Assembly: GCF_001718415.1 (NCBI RefSeq)
Contig: NZ_CP013378.1
Location: forward strand, 1,054,001 to 1,118,000
Reading direction: 5' to 3'
Source: Burkholderia pseudomultivorans
GTDB lineage: Bacteria > Pseudomonadota > Gammaproteobacteria > Burkholderiales > Burkholderiaceae
DNA length: 64,000 nucleotides
Under the pieces are notes generated by a model that did not search any database, was not told where the DNA came from, and saw nothing but the letters and a program-made list of their open reading frames with translations. The position numbers and the translations under genes are program-made. Within the stretch, counting starts at the first letter, position 1; every line of letters begins with the position of its first letter. Positions 44,227 to 55,181 of the stretch are shown here, piece by piece.

Positions 44227-44381
44227 CGAATCGGTCGACGCTGCGCTGCGGCGCGTCGCTCCTTGCGTCGCCGCCGCGCCTTCCCTGACCGCCCGCCCCG
44301 GCCGAACGCAGGCACAAGGCCCCCGCCGAATATTGTTCCCGCTACACTGCATCGATCCGTCCACGACAGTCGCGGCGCGCC

Positions 44382-45743
44382 ATGCCTGCCTCCGTTCTGC
44401 CATTCGCCCTGCTGGCCAAGCAGCGGGAAATCGAGTCGCTCCGCCGGCTGGCCGGGCGGATCGAACTGATCGACCTGCTCGGCCGCCTGATCCACGCGCT
44501 GCAGCGCGAACGTGGTGCAACGAGCCTCTATCTCGCCTCGCGCGGCACGCGCTTTCCCACCGAACGTGCAGCCGCGCGCCGCGACGGTGCACCGCTGCTG
44601 GCCCGTTTGCGCACGCGGCTGGACCGCGAGCTGGCGCCCGCCAGCCACGCGACGTCGCAGATCCTGTCGTCGATCGCGTGGGCGCTGATCGACCTGGAGT
44701 CGCTGGACACGCTGCGCGAACGGGTCGACGCGCTTGCGGTGTCCGCGCCGGAATCGGTGAAGGCCTTCAGCACCGTGATCGGCAGCCTGATGGAGCTGAT
44801 CTTCCAGCTCGCCGACGGCGCGCCCGACCCGTCGATCTCCAGCATGCTGGTCGCGCTCGTCCATATCGTGCAGGGCAAGGAAGAAGCCGGTCAGGAGCGC
44901 GCGGTTGGCGCGCACATGTTCGCGGCCGGCGGCTTTTCGGCGGACCAGCAGGAGCGCCTGTCGTACCTGTGCGACGCGCAGGCGCGCAGCCTCGAAGTCT
45001 TTGCGAACTTCGCGAATGCCGAGCATGACGAATGGTGGCGGCTGCGTTCGACGCAACCCGGCACTGCGACGTTCGAACAATTGCGGCGCACGCTCTGCAC
45101 GGCTGCTGTCGGCGACGCGCTCGACGCCGGCCTGAGCGAAGCCTGGTTCGACGCGGCCAGCGCGCGAATCGACGATCTCTGGCATCTGCAGATCGCGCTG
45201 ACGCTGCATGTCCGACGTGCCTGCGACGAACGGATCGACGCCGCGCGGCAGACGCTGCGCGATTCCGAATGCCTGATGGCGCAATTGCGCGACAATCCGC
45301 CGCCGCACGCACGGGCGCTCGAGCACTTCTTCTCGGACGGCGGGCCCGTCGACGGAACGGCCGTCCACGTGCTGCCGGAACGGTTGACGAGCGCGACCCC
45401 GTCGACGCTCGCGCGCCTCAGGTCCTTGCTCGAATCGCAGTCGGCCACGCTGGCCGGCGCGGAAGTCGAACTGGATGCGGCACGGCGCACGCTGTTCGAA
45501 CGCAGGCTCGTCCAGCGCGCAAAGACGATGCTCATGGCGCGCTTCGGGATGCGCGAGGACGCTGCGTACCGGACGCTGCAGAAAGCATCGATGGACCGCA
45601 ATCGGCCGCTCGCCGAAATTGCGGAAGCCGCGCTCGCGGCACCCGAGGCATTCGCCGGAACGGCGGCCACGACCACGGTCACGGCCGCGCGACGCATGCG
45701 CCGACACGCGCCCGACACGCCGGACGACGACGCCCCGCACTGA
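44382..45743 (+). CDS. Nitrate-sensing NIT-domain protein with ANTAR RNA-binding domain (NasR-like)
   Basis: This 453-residue protein has an all-helical N-terminal NIT domain (LIHALQRERGATSLYLASRG near 40, IVQGKEEAGQERAVGA near 165) and a C-terminal ANTAR domain (about 350-425, ALGA-free but with LVQRAKTMLMARFGMREDAAYRTLQKASMDRNRPLAEIA split over its three helices). NasR of Klebsiella has the same plan: nitrate or nitrite binding lets ANTAR bind leader RNA and prevent termination. A strong intrinsic terminator sits in the leader of the transporter gene 315 bp downstream, the probable target. The weakly conserved last 30 residues are Arg/Thr-rich. Confidence 0.85.
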   Translation: MPASVLPFALLAKQREIESLRRLAGRIELIDLLGRLIHALQRERGATSLYLASRGTRFPTERAAARRDGAPLLARLRTRLDRELAPASHATSQILSSIAWALIDLESLDTLRERVDALAVSAPESVKAFSTVIGSLMELIFQLADGAPDPSISSMLVALVHIVQGKEEAGQERAVGAHMFAAGGFSADQQERLSYLCDAQARSLEVFANFANAEHDEWWRLRSTQPGTATFEQLRRTLCTAAVGDALDAGLSEAWFDAASARIDDLWHLQIALTLHVRRACDERIDAARQTLRDSECLMAQLRDNPPPHARALEHFFSDGGPVDGTAVHVLPERLTSATPSTLARLRSLLESQSATLAGAEVELDAARRTLFERRLVQRAKTMLMARFGMREDAAYRTLQKASMDRNRPLAEIAEAALAAPEAFAGTAATTTVTAARRMRRHAPDTPDDDAPH

Positions 45744-46058
45744 TCGCGCGGCGCGCACCGGCACGGCGCGCATTCAGGACACCGACAGTGCAGCCTGCAC
45801 CGCGCGGGTGCGGCACGCCGATGCACCGCAGGCCGTCGTGCCGGCACGAACGCGTGCAGCCGCCCGCGGCGCGCATCCTGTCGAACTGGTATGGAACTTG
45901 CGCTATCCATGGCGTCGGGCTAAAGGCGGCCCGGTACGCGCGCCGTGCTGCTGCACGGCGACCGATCACGTGGATAACGACGTCCGCGCAACGCACCCGC
46001 ACATCGTGGCGGGGGCGTTGCGCGGATTTTTTTTGTCCCATTTTACGAGTGCATATCC
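45744..46058 (+). promoter_or_regulatory. Leader of the formate/nitrite transporter gene, probable ANTAR-controlled attenuator
   Basis: This 315-bp stretch has no gene. Near its end is an intrinsic terminator (45983-46034) only 25 bp before the transporter ATG. Upstream are several stem-loops, including GCCGTGC-TGCT-GCACGGC at 45942-45959 and the palindrome CGTGCCGGCACG near 45839. ANTAR proteins recognise a pair of hexaloop hairpins whose formation competes with the terminator; I could not assign the pair with confidence. Confidence 0.6.
45983..46034 (+). terminator. Leader terminator (attenuator) upstream of the transporter
   Basis: A perfect 12-bp stem (TCCGCGCAACGC at 45983-45994 with GCGTTGCGCGGA at 46015-46026) is extended by CCCGC/GCGGG inside, with a short loop, and is followed by eight T residues (46027-46034). 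It is a textbook intrinsic terminator, placed inside a leader upstream of a gene on the same strand. Confidence 0.85.
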
Positions 46059-46895
46059 ATGGCATACCTCGCTCCTGCAGAGTTCGTCGCGAAGATGGTC
46101 GACGCCGGCGAATCGAAACTCTCGATGTCGACCCGCGATACGCTCATCCGCGCCTATATGGCTGGCGCGATCCTCGCGCTGTCCGCCGCGTTCGCGGTCA
46201 GCATCACGGTCAACACCGGCAATCCGCTGGTGGGCTCGCTGCTGTTTCCGGTCGGCTTCTGCATGTTGTATCTGCTGGGCTTCGACCTGCTGACCGGCGT
46301 CTTCACGCTCGCGCCGCTCGCCGTGCTCGACGGCCGCCCGGGCGCGACCTGGAGCGGCGTATTGCGCAACTGGGCGCTGGTGTTCTGCGGCAACTTCGCG
46401 GGTGCGCTGACGGTGGCCGTGTTCATGGCCGTGATTTTCACGTTCGGGTTCTCGGAGGCGCCGAACCTGATCGGCCAGAAGATCGGCGGCATCGGCGAAG
46501 CACGCACGCTCGGCTACGCGGCACACGGCGCGGCCGGCATGCTCACGCTGTTCGTGCGCGGCATCATGTGCAACTGGATGGTGTCGACCGGCGTGGTGGC
46601 GGCGATGATGTCGACTTCCGTGTCGGGCAAGGTGATCGCGATGTGGATGCCGATCCTCGTGTTCTTCTACATGGGCTTCGAGCATTCGGTGGTGAACATG
46701 TTCCTGTTTCCGTCGGGCCTGATGCTCGGCGGCCACTTCACGCTGCTCGACTATCTGCTGTGGAACGAAATTCCGACGGTACTGGGCAACCTCGTCGGCG
46801 GGCTGACCTTCGTCGGCGCGACGCTGTACAGCACGCACTACAAGACCGCGCCCAAGCGCCGGCCGTCGGCCAGCATCGCCACGCGCGAAGCCTGA
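46059..46895 (+). CDS. Formate/nitrite transporter (FNT family)
   Basis: This 278-residue inner-membrane protein has the FocA/NirC signatures AYMAGAILALSAAFAVSI, NPLVGSLLFPVGFCMLYLLG, LLTGVFTLAPLAVLDGR, GIMCNWMVSTGV and FEHSVVNMFLFPSGLML, the last containing the pore His. It moves formate, nitrite or hydrosulfide as a pentamer. The upstream nitrate-sensing antiterminator gene makes nitrite the likely solute. The short C-terminal tail is Lys/Arg-rich. The start codon follows a weak ACGAG 12 bases upstream. Confidence 0.93.
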   Translation: MAYLAPAEFVAKMVDAGESKLSMSTRDTLIRAYMAGAILALSAAFAVSITVNTGNPLVGSLLFPVGFCMLYLLGFDLLTGVFTLAPLAVLDGRPGATWSGVLRNWALVFCGNFAGALTVAVFMAVIFTFGFSEAPNLIGQKIGGIGEARTLGYAAHGAAGMLTLFVRGIMCNWMVSTGVVAAMMSTSVSGKVIAMWMPILVFFYMGFEHSVVNMFLFPSGLMLGGHFTLLDYLLWNEIPTVLGNLVGGLTFVGATLYSTHYKTAPKRRPSASIATREA

Positions 46896-47235
46896 CTGAC
46901 TCGCCGAGCGACTGACTGACTGACCGGCCGGCCGGGACGGGCGCCCGCCCGCTCCCCGGCCGCCGCGCGCGGCGCCCTCGCCGTGGCGGGGGCCGCATCG
47001 CGGCGCCGGCGCGTGTCGCTTGCTGCCGGGTTGCGGACGCATGACCGAAAGTCGGCGCCGCCGGTTTCTCTACACTGGATCGCACGCCCGACCTGCCCGG
47101 TATCGCCCGCGGCGTGCGCCGTCACGTCCTTCGACGCGACTCGCACGCGCGCGCCGCCGCGTTGCGCCCGCCTCTGCCGGACGGCCTTCGCCCATCGCCC
47201 GACCGGTCGGCCCCGACACCCTCCAGGAGAGTTCA
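46896..47235. other. 340-bp intergenic region before the MFS gene
   Basis: No gene is visible. It starts with a short imperfect CTGA tandem repeat (46891-46924) and continues with very GC-rich, low-complexity sequence up to about 46985. A promoter for the downstream TTG-start MFS gene must lie here, but I cannot place it. Confidence 0.5.
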
Positions 47236-48705
47236 TTGAGTCCGTCGCAAGCGCGCCCCGCGAAAAAACGATCTTCGCGCCCGTCCCTTACCCTGGACGA
47301 CATCACGATCGTCGACCACGCCGTCCTCAAGCGTGCAGTGGGTGCAATGGCGTTCGGCAACGCAATGGAATGGTTCGACTTCGGCGTCTACAGCTACATC
47401 GCCGTCACGCTCGGCAAGGTGTTCTTCCCGTCCAGCAGCCCGTCCGCGCAGCTGCTGGCCACCTTCGGCACCTTCGCGGCCGCGTTCCTCGTGCGCCCGC
47501 TCGGCGGCATGGTGTTCGGCCCGCTCGGCGACCGCATCGGCCGCCAGCGCGTGCTCGCGATGACGATGATCATGATGGCCGTCGGCACCTTTGCGATCGG
47601 CCTGATCCCGAGCTACGCGTCGATCGGCATCATGGCGCCCGTGCTGCTGCTGGTCGCCCGCCTCGTGCAGGGTTTCTCGACCGGCGGCGAATACGGCGGC
47701 GCCGCGACCTTCATCGCCGAATTCTCGCCCGACAAGCGCCGCGGCTTCATGGGCAGCTTCCTCGAATTCGGCACGCTGACCGGCTACATCCTCGGCGCGG
47801 GCACGGTCGCGGTGCTTACCGCGTCGCTCTCGCAGGAAGCGCTGCTGTCGTGGGGCTGGCGCGTGCCGTTCTTCATCGCCGGGCCGCTCGGGCTCGTGGG
47901 CCTGTACGTGCGAATGAAGCTGGAGGAAACGCCGGCGTTCAAAAAGGAAATCGATGCGCGCGAGGGCAACGCCAATCCGCAGCCGCGGCATACGCTTGTC
48001 GAACTGCTTGCCGAGCAGTGGAAGCCGCTGCTGCAATGTGTCGGCCTCGTGCTGATCTTCAACGTCACCGACTACATGGCGCTGTCGTATCTGCCGAGCT
48101 ACCTGTCGGCGACGCTGCACGTCGAGGAATCGCACGGCCTGTTCCTGGTGCTGCTCGTGATGGTGCTGATGATGCCGATGACGCTCTATGCCGGCCACCT
48201 GTCGGACCGGATCGGCCGCAAGCGCGTGATGATGTTCGGCTGCGCGGGGCTGCTGGTGCTGTCGGTGCCGGCCTTGATGCTGATCCGCACCGGCGGAATG
48301 CTGCCGGTGTTCGGCGGCATGCTGATCTACGGCACCTTGCTGTCGACTTTCACCGGCGTGATGCCGTCCGCGCTGCCGGCGCTGTTCCCGACGAAGATCC
48401 GTTACGGCGCGCTGGCGATCGGCTTCAACGTGTCGGTATCGCTGTTCGGCGGCACGACGCCGCTCGTGACCGCATGGCTCGTCGATGCAACCGGCGACCT
48501 GATGATGCCCGCGTACTACCTGATGGGCGCGTCGTTCATCGGCATCGTGTCGGTGCTGGCGCTGCGCGAGACGGCGCGCCAGCCGCTGCCCGGGTCCGGG
48601 CCGTGCGTATCGAGCCGGGCCGAAGCACTCGCGCTGATGCGCGGACAGGCCGACGACGTCCGCGTTCCGGATCGCAGGCTCGCGCGGCTCGGCAAGCGCG
48701 CCTGA
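47236..48705 (+). CDS. MFS transporter, ProP/metabolite:H+ symporter type
   Basis: This 489-residue carrier has 12 membrane segments with the MHS landmarks GNAMEWFDFGVYSYIAVTLG, FLVRPLGGMVFGPLGDRIGR, RLVQGFSTGGEYGGAATFIA and LSDRIGRKRVMM, matching ProP of E. coli in layout, so proline or glycine-betaine uptake is likely. A coiled-coil C-terminal tail as in ProP is not evident. The start is TTG at 47236, chosen because AGGAGA lies five bases upstream (47225-47230) and the N-terminus then has a normal length. In-frame ATG codons further upstream lack ribosome sites. Confidence 0.85.
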   Translation: MSPSQARPAKKRSSRPSLTLDDITIVDHAVLKRAVGAMAFGNAMEWFDFGVYSYIAVTLGKVFFPSSSPSAQLLATFGTFAAAFLVRPLGGMVFGPLGDRIGRQRVLAMTMIMMAVGTFAIGLIPSYASIGIMAPVLLLVARLVQGFSTGGEYGGAATFIAEFSPDKRRGFMGSFLEFGTLTGYILGAGTVAVLTASLSQEALLSWGWRVPFFIAGPLGLVGLYVRMKLEETPAFKKEIDAREGNANPQPRHTLVELLAEQWKPLLQCVGLVLIFNVTDYMALSYLPSYLSATLHVEESHGLFLVLLVMVLMMPMTLYAGHLSDRIGRKRVMMFGCAGLLVLSVPALMLIRTGGMLPVFGGMLIYGTLLSTFTGVMPSALPALFPTKIRYGALAIGFNVSVSLFGGTTPLVTAWLVDATGDLMMPAYYLMGASFIGIVSVLALRETARQPLPGSGPCVSSRAEALALMRGQADDVRVPDRRLARLGKRA

Positions 48706-49128
48706 TCGGACATCATGCGCCGTTCGCGCGTCAGCTCGCGCGCGAACGGATGGAATCCGCCTGTCGCGTGACGGGCGCCGCGCGCGTCTGCCGGCACAGC
48801 AGCGGCGTGACGACACCGATCGCGGGTACGACGACGTATCACGCACGACACCGCTTCGCTTCGTCGGCCTGCGTCCGGAACCAGCGCGTGATAAATTGCC
48901 CGGGCAGCCTTCGCGTCTTCGAGCCCGGGAAAGCCGAACGCGGTCCGCAACATCCTCTGACGAGTCGTGTCGCCGCGCATGCGGACAGACTCGCGCACCT
49001 TCACGATTCTGCAAATTTTCTCGGGTATCGACGAAGATCGACCGACGCGGCGCGCTGCCTGCGGTCGATGTCTGTCGAACGCAGGTTCGGGCCGGCCATT
49101 TCGCCGCGTCCGACTAACCGAGACCCTC
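48706..49128. other. 423-bp intergenic region
   Basis: I see no convincing gene or strong terminator between the ProP-like gene and the esterase gene. The esterase frame stays open upstream to 48967, but without a ribosome site or conserved sequence. The segment 48990-49025 is AT-rich (GATTCTGCAAATTTTC) and may hold the esterase promoter. Confidence 0.45.
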
Positions 49129-50211
49129 ATGCCCAGGAAAAAATCCAGCATCTGGTCGAGCTCTTTCGACCTGTTGTCGAAAGTGGCGGGCGTACCTTCC
49201 GCCAAGAAGGCCGCGAAGTCGCGCTCGTCCCCGGCACGCGCCGCCAAGGCGCAAGCCGCCGCGAAGCGCAACGCGAAGGCGCCGGCGGGCCGCGCCTCGT
49301 CGGGCAAGCTGCCCGGCACCTGGCTGCGTTCATTTCACTCGGCACGCCCGACAGCCGGTCGCTTCGTCAATCATCTCGCGTATGCGCTGTACCTGCCCGC
49401 CGCGCCGGCGACGACGGTCGGCCTGCCCGCCGTCGTCATGCTGCACGGCTGCAAGCAGAGCGCGGAATCGTTCGCCGCCGGCACGCGCATTTGCCGTCTC
49501 GCGGAACGCGCCGGGTTCGTCGTCGTGCTTCCCGAACAGGCCAAGACCGCACATGCGCACCGCTGCTGGAACTGGCATGGCGATGAATCGCATTCCGAAG
49601 TACCGGCCGTCGCGTCGCTCGTCGAGGCGCTGGTACGACAGTACGGCCTCGACCGCGAGCGCATCTACCTGGCCGGCATTTCCGCGGGCGCGGGGCTCGC
49701 CGCCGGGCTCGTCGTGGAGCATCCCGAGTTGTTCGCGGCTGTCGGGCTGCACTCCGGCCCGGCGATCGCCGCGCCGTCGTCGACGCTCGCCGCGATGAGC
49801 CTGATGCGTCGCGGCACGCGCGACGACCCGGTGCGCGTGATCGACGAGCACGTCGACATCGCGACTTATCCGGGCATGCCGGCCCTGATCGTGCATGGCG
49901 AATTCGATGCGGTGGTCGCAAAGCAGAATGCCGTGCAACTCGGTATCGAGTTCGCGCGGCTCAACCGGCTCATCGACGCGCAAGGCGAACTGCGCATCGG
50001 CGAACAGCGCACGTACAGCCAGGGCGGCGCCGACTATACCGACTATCTCGGCGCAGGGCGGCTGGTCGTGCGCGTATGCATCGTGCACGGGCTGACACAC
50101 GCATGGAGCGGCGGCGACCCGCGCGAGGCATTCCATTCCGCGAAGGGGCCGGACGCCACGTCGATGTTCTGGAATTTCTTTCGACGTCAGCGTCGCAAGC
50201 GGCGGCGATAA
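49129..50211 (+). CDS. PHB-depolymerase-type esterase
   Basis: This 360-residue alpha/beta hydrolase has VVMLHGCKQSAESFAAGTRI (oxyanion region), the nucleophile elbow AGISAGAG with catalytic Ser, LIVHGEFDAVV (acid residue region) and HGLTHAWSGG with the catalytic His, as in the esterase/PHB depolymerase family. There is no signal peptide, so it is probably cytoplasmic. Residues 24-58 are a Lys/Ala-rich, low-complexity stretch resembling phasin PhaF or histone-H1-like tails, which might tether it to granules or nucleic acid. Substrate: short polyesters or acyl esters, unproven. Confidence 0.85.
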   Translation: MPRKKSSIWSSSFDLLSKVAGVPSAKKAAKSRSSPARAAKAQAAAKRNAKAPAGRASSGKLPGTWLRSFHSARPTAGRFVNHLAYALYLPAAPATTVGLPAVVMLHGCKQSAESFAAGTRICRLAERAGFVVVLPEQAKTAHAHRCWNWHGDESHSEVPAVASLVEALVRQYGLDRERIYLAGISAGAGLAAGLVVEHPELFAAVGLHSGPAIAAPSSTLAAMSLMRRGTRDDPVRVIDEHVDIATYPGMPALIVHGEFDAVVAKQNAVQLGIEFARLNRLIDAQGELRIGEQRTYSQGGADYTDYLGAGRLVVRVCIVHGLTHAWSGGDPREAFHSAKGPDATSMFWNFFRRQRRKRRR

Positions 50212-50267
50212 GACCTTCCATTGATGTCGGTCGCGAACGCCGCCGGCGCCCGCCCGCGACCGTCGCC

Positions 50268-51620
50268 TCAATACACCGGATGCCCGCTGATCAGGCTCGG
50301 CAGCCACGTCGAGAAGAACGGCAGGTACGTGACGATGTTGATCGCGCTGAAGATCGCGAGATAGTACGGCCACGCAACCTTCGTCGTCTCGCCGATCGAC
50401 ACGTTGCCGATCGCGCAGCCGACGAACTGCACCGAGCCGATCGGCGGGTGCACGAGCCCGAGCGAGCAGTTCAGCAGCAGCATGATGCCGAACTGGACCG
50501 GCCCGACGCCGCATGCCATCGCGATCGGCAGGAACAGCGGCGTCGTGATCAGGATGTGCGCGGCCATGTCGACGAAGGTGCCGAGGAACACCTGGATGAT
50601 GTTGATGTACAGCAGCATCAGCCACGGCGCGGCGGTCGACTGCTTCAGCAGCCCTTCGATCGCGTCCGGCACCTCGAGGTACGACATCTGGAAGCGCAGC
50701 ATGTTGGACACCGCGATCAGCAGCAGCACGACGCCGGTCGTACGCGCCGCATGCGACAGCGCGCGGCGCAGCTTTTCGAGCGTCAGCGTGCGGTAGACGA
50801 TCGTGGTCAGCACGAGCGAGTACACGACGGCGATCGCGGCCGCCTCGGTCGCCGTCGCGATCCCCTTCGCGACGCACACGAGGATGATCGCGATCACCAT
50901 CAGCCCCGGCACCGCACCGACGAAGCTGCGCGCGACCGCATACCAGCCGGGGAATGCGGGCAGCGCCGACGAGCCGTCCGCGCGACGCGGATAGCCGTGG
51001 CGCACCGCCTGCCAGTATGCAGCTGCCAGCACGAAGCCCATCACCCACAGCACCGGCAGCAGCCCCGAGAACAGCAGGTCGCCGATCGAGACGCCGCTCA
51101 CCTGCTGGCCGTTCAGCATGCCCGTGATCCCCTGCGCGGCGAACGCGTAGATGATCATGTTGGTCGAGGTCGGCATCAACGCGCCGGCGAGCGACGCATG
51201 CGTCGTCACGTTGACCGCATAGGCCGCGCTGTAGCCTTCGCGCTTCATCAGCGGAATCACGACGCCGCCCATCGCGGACGTATCGGCGGTCGGCGAGCCC
51301 GACACGCCGCCGAACAGCGTGCAGGCGACGACGTTCGCCATGCCGAGACCGCCGCGGAAATGGCCGACCGTCGCTTGCGCGAAGCGCAGGATGCGATCGG
51401 CGATCCCGCCGTGCAGCATCAGTTCGCCGGAAAAGATGAAGAACGGGACCGCGAGAAACGAGAAGGCATTCATCCCCGAGATCATCGACTGCATCGCGGT
51501 CGCGATCGGCAGCCCTTCGACCGCATAGGTCAGTACACAGGCGATGCCGAGCGCGAACGACACGGGCACGCCGAGCATGAGGAAAATCAGAAAACCGATG
51601 GTCAGGATCGCGAGTTCCAT
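50268..51620 (-). CDS. TRAP transporter large permease, DctM family
   Basis: This 450-residue membrane protein has about 12 segments and DctM landmarks: LMLGVPVSFALGIACVLTY, NAFSFLAVPFFIFSGELM, CTLFGGVSGSPTADTSAMGG, NMIIYAFAAQGITG and GLVHPPIGSVQFVGCAIG. It is the Na+-driven channel subunit of a tripartite ATP-independent periplasmic transporter. It is the last gene of the dctP-dctQ-dctM operon, starting six bases after the small permease stop codon. Confidence 0.94.
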   Translation of the reverse strand: MELAILTIGFLIFLMLGVPVSFALGIACVLTYAVEGLPIATAMQSMISGMNAFSFLAVPFFIFSGELMLHGGIADRILRFAQATVGHFRGGLGMANVVACTLFGGVSGSPTADTSAMGGVVIPLMKREGYSAAYAVNVTTHASLAGALMPTSTNMIIYAFAAQGITGMLNGQQVSGVSIGDLLFSGLLPVLWVMGFVLAAAYWQAVRHGYPRRADGSSALPAFPGWYAVARSFVGAVPGLMVIAIILVCVAKGIATATEAAAIAVVYSLVLTTIVYRTLTLEKLRRALSHAARTTGVVLLLIAVSNMLRFQMSYLEVPDAIEGLLKQSTAAPWLMLLYINIIQVFLGTFVDMAAHILITTPLFLPIAMACGVGPVQFGIMLLLNCSLGLVHPPIGSVQFVGCAIGNVSIGETTKVAWPYYLAIFSAINIVTYLPFFSTWLPSLISGHPVY

Positions 51621-51626
51621 GGCGTT

Positions 51627-53817
<2,191 letters not shown>

Positions 53818-54201
53818 TCAGATATCGCCGCGCACTTCACCGGTTCCGAGCGCAACCCGCTGCCGGTTGACCTCCGCCCAAAGCTCGTCGCTGTCGTCAT
53901 TGCGCAGAACGACCATGCAGTCCAGTTGACTGTCGGTCACGCCGAAGTATTCGAGGATTTCCCGGCGAACCGTATCGAGGAACTGCGCGTATTCCGGGCT
54001 TGCCTCGGCCTGCGCGTGCAAAGCGTCGTAGGCGGCATCGTCCGCGCCGCCGCCGTGCTCGTCGATATAGCGCGAGATCCACTGGTCGCGTTCGTGATCG
54101 TAGTCGGCCTCGGCGCGCATCGCTTGCACAGCCGTGTAGAAATCCAGTTGGGCAAACGCGGTGATCGCCGCCGTTGTCGCCTCGTCGAAGGTAGTCGTCA
54201 T
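53818..54201 (-). CDS. Small acidic hypothetical protein
   Basis: This 127-residue protein has no family I recognise. It is acidic, rich in Asp, Glu and Ala, and looks mostly helical (TTTFDEATTAAITAFAQLDF, YDALHAQAEASPEYAQFLDT), ending in VRGDI. No signal peptide or membrane segment is visible. The start at 54201 is preferred because GGGAGCGGA immediately precedes it; an ATG at 54222 would add seven residues. It stands alone between the TRAP promoter and the DUF4189 gene. Confidence 0.65.
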   Translation of the reverse strand: MTTTFDEATTAAITAFAQLDFYTAVQAMRAEADYDHERDQWISRYIDEHGGGADDAAYDALHAQAEASPEYAQFLDTVRREILEYFGVTDSQLDCMVVLRNDDSDELWAEVNRQRVALGTGEVRGDI

Positions 54202-54561
54202 TCCGCTCCCCATGTTGACCATGGCGAATCATCGCATGGGCTGCGGGATGGTGGAACGTGCCCTTTGGCGCGGACGGTGGTCGCGACGGGCCGCCCGCGC
54301 AGTGACTGCGTTGCTGCGTTACGGGCAGACGGACGGTCCGACATGTATTGACAGCCGACCGCCGTCGCACGATCCGTTGGGCCGCGTCCCCGCGACGTCG
54401 TCACGCGGCGAGGCGTAGGGGCGGCCATGCAACTATCGCGAAAATGGTATCTTCAGAAAAATACGAATGGAGACCCTCGCGCGCCCGGTCTTCGTAACGC
54501 GCCAGCCAGTGACAACTTTAATTCGCGGGCTGTAACAACCTCTTGAATTCTAGTCCGAGCC
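54202..54561. other. 360-bp intergenic region with AT-rich promoter DNA
   Basis: No gene is visible. The right half (about 54430-54560) is clearly richer in A and T than the surroundings and should contain the promoter of the DUF4189 gene. I see no clear operator or terminator. Confidence 0.45.
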
Positions 54562-55080
54562 ATGAAGCACTTATTTTTCAAATGCCTGATTTGCGCATTG
54601 TGGCTGATACACACAACGGGCCATGCACAGACTTATCCCTGTCGCAGCCCAGGACCTGGCGAGGTGGTTGTCGGACAGACCCAGGGCGGCCAGGGCGTTG
54701 CCCCCATACCGCTTTGTCAGCGGGTCGATCGACAGCAAATGTCGCAGCCATCCCCGCCTCAATGGGAATCGCGCTGGGGCGCCATTGCCACCGACGGCAT
54801 TCGGGGGTCGCTCGGCACGTCCCGCAACATGTCCGACCAGGCAACTGCCGAGAGCAATGCCATGTCGGATTGCCAGAAGAAAGGGGGGGTGAACTGCTCG
54901 CTCGATGTTTCCTATCGCAATGCTTGCGGAGCCATGCTTGTTGGCGATCACGGATATAGCGTAAGGGCCGGGTTGACCAGAGATGATGCCGTCAACAACG
55001 CCACCGAGGCATGTAGCGCAAAGGACAAGAACTGCCATGTTTACTACAGCGACTGCAGCTTCGCCGTTCGAGTCCACTAG
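54562..55080 (+). CDS. Secreted DUF4189-domain protein
   Basis: This 172-residue protein has a signal peptide (KHLFFKCLICALWLIHTTGH, cleavage near AQT) and a C-terminal domain of the DUF4189 type: WGAIATDGIRGSLGTSRN, then regularly spaced cysteines in SDCQKKGGVNC, NACGAM, EACSAKDKNC and SDCSF, which probably form disulfides in the periplasm. The function is unknown. Base composition is lower in GC than the window average, and it has no obvious partner genes, so it may be acquired DNA. Confidence 0.8.
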   Translation: MKHLFFKCLICALWLIHTTGHAQTYPCRSPGPGEVVVGQTQGGQGVAPIPLCQRVDRQQMSQPSPPQWESRWGAIATDGIRGSLGTSRNMSDQATAESNAMSDCQKKGGVNCSLDVSYRNACGAMLVGDHGYSVRAGLTRDDAVNNATEACSAKDKNCHVYYSDCSFAVRVH

Positions 55081-55181
55081 CACGATACACGGCGCTGGCG
55101 CCAGGCAAGCGGCGATGGCCGCTGTTTTCCTGCAGGCATTCGCACAATGAGCCCATCGAAGGGCTACCGATCGTGCCGGTA

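Noticed and set aside
45942..45959. Hairpin GCCGTGC-TGCT-GCACGGC as the ANTAR recognition element
   Set aside because: It can be drawn with a hexaloop, but the loop lacks the A at position 1 expected of ANTAR sites and no matching partner hairpin was certain; kept only as part of the leader.
46891..46924. CTGA tandem repeats as a phase-variable tract
   Set aside because: The repeats are interrupted and lie after the transporter stop codon, not in a promoter or reading frame.
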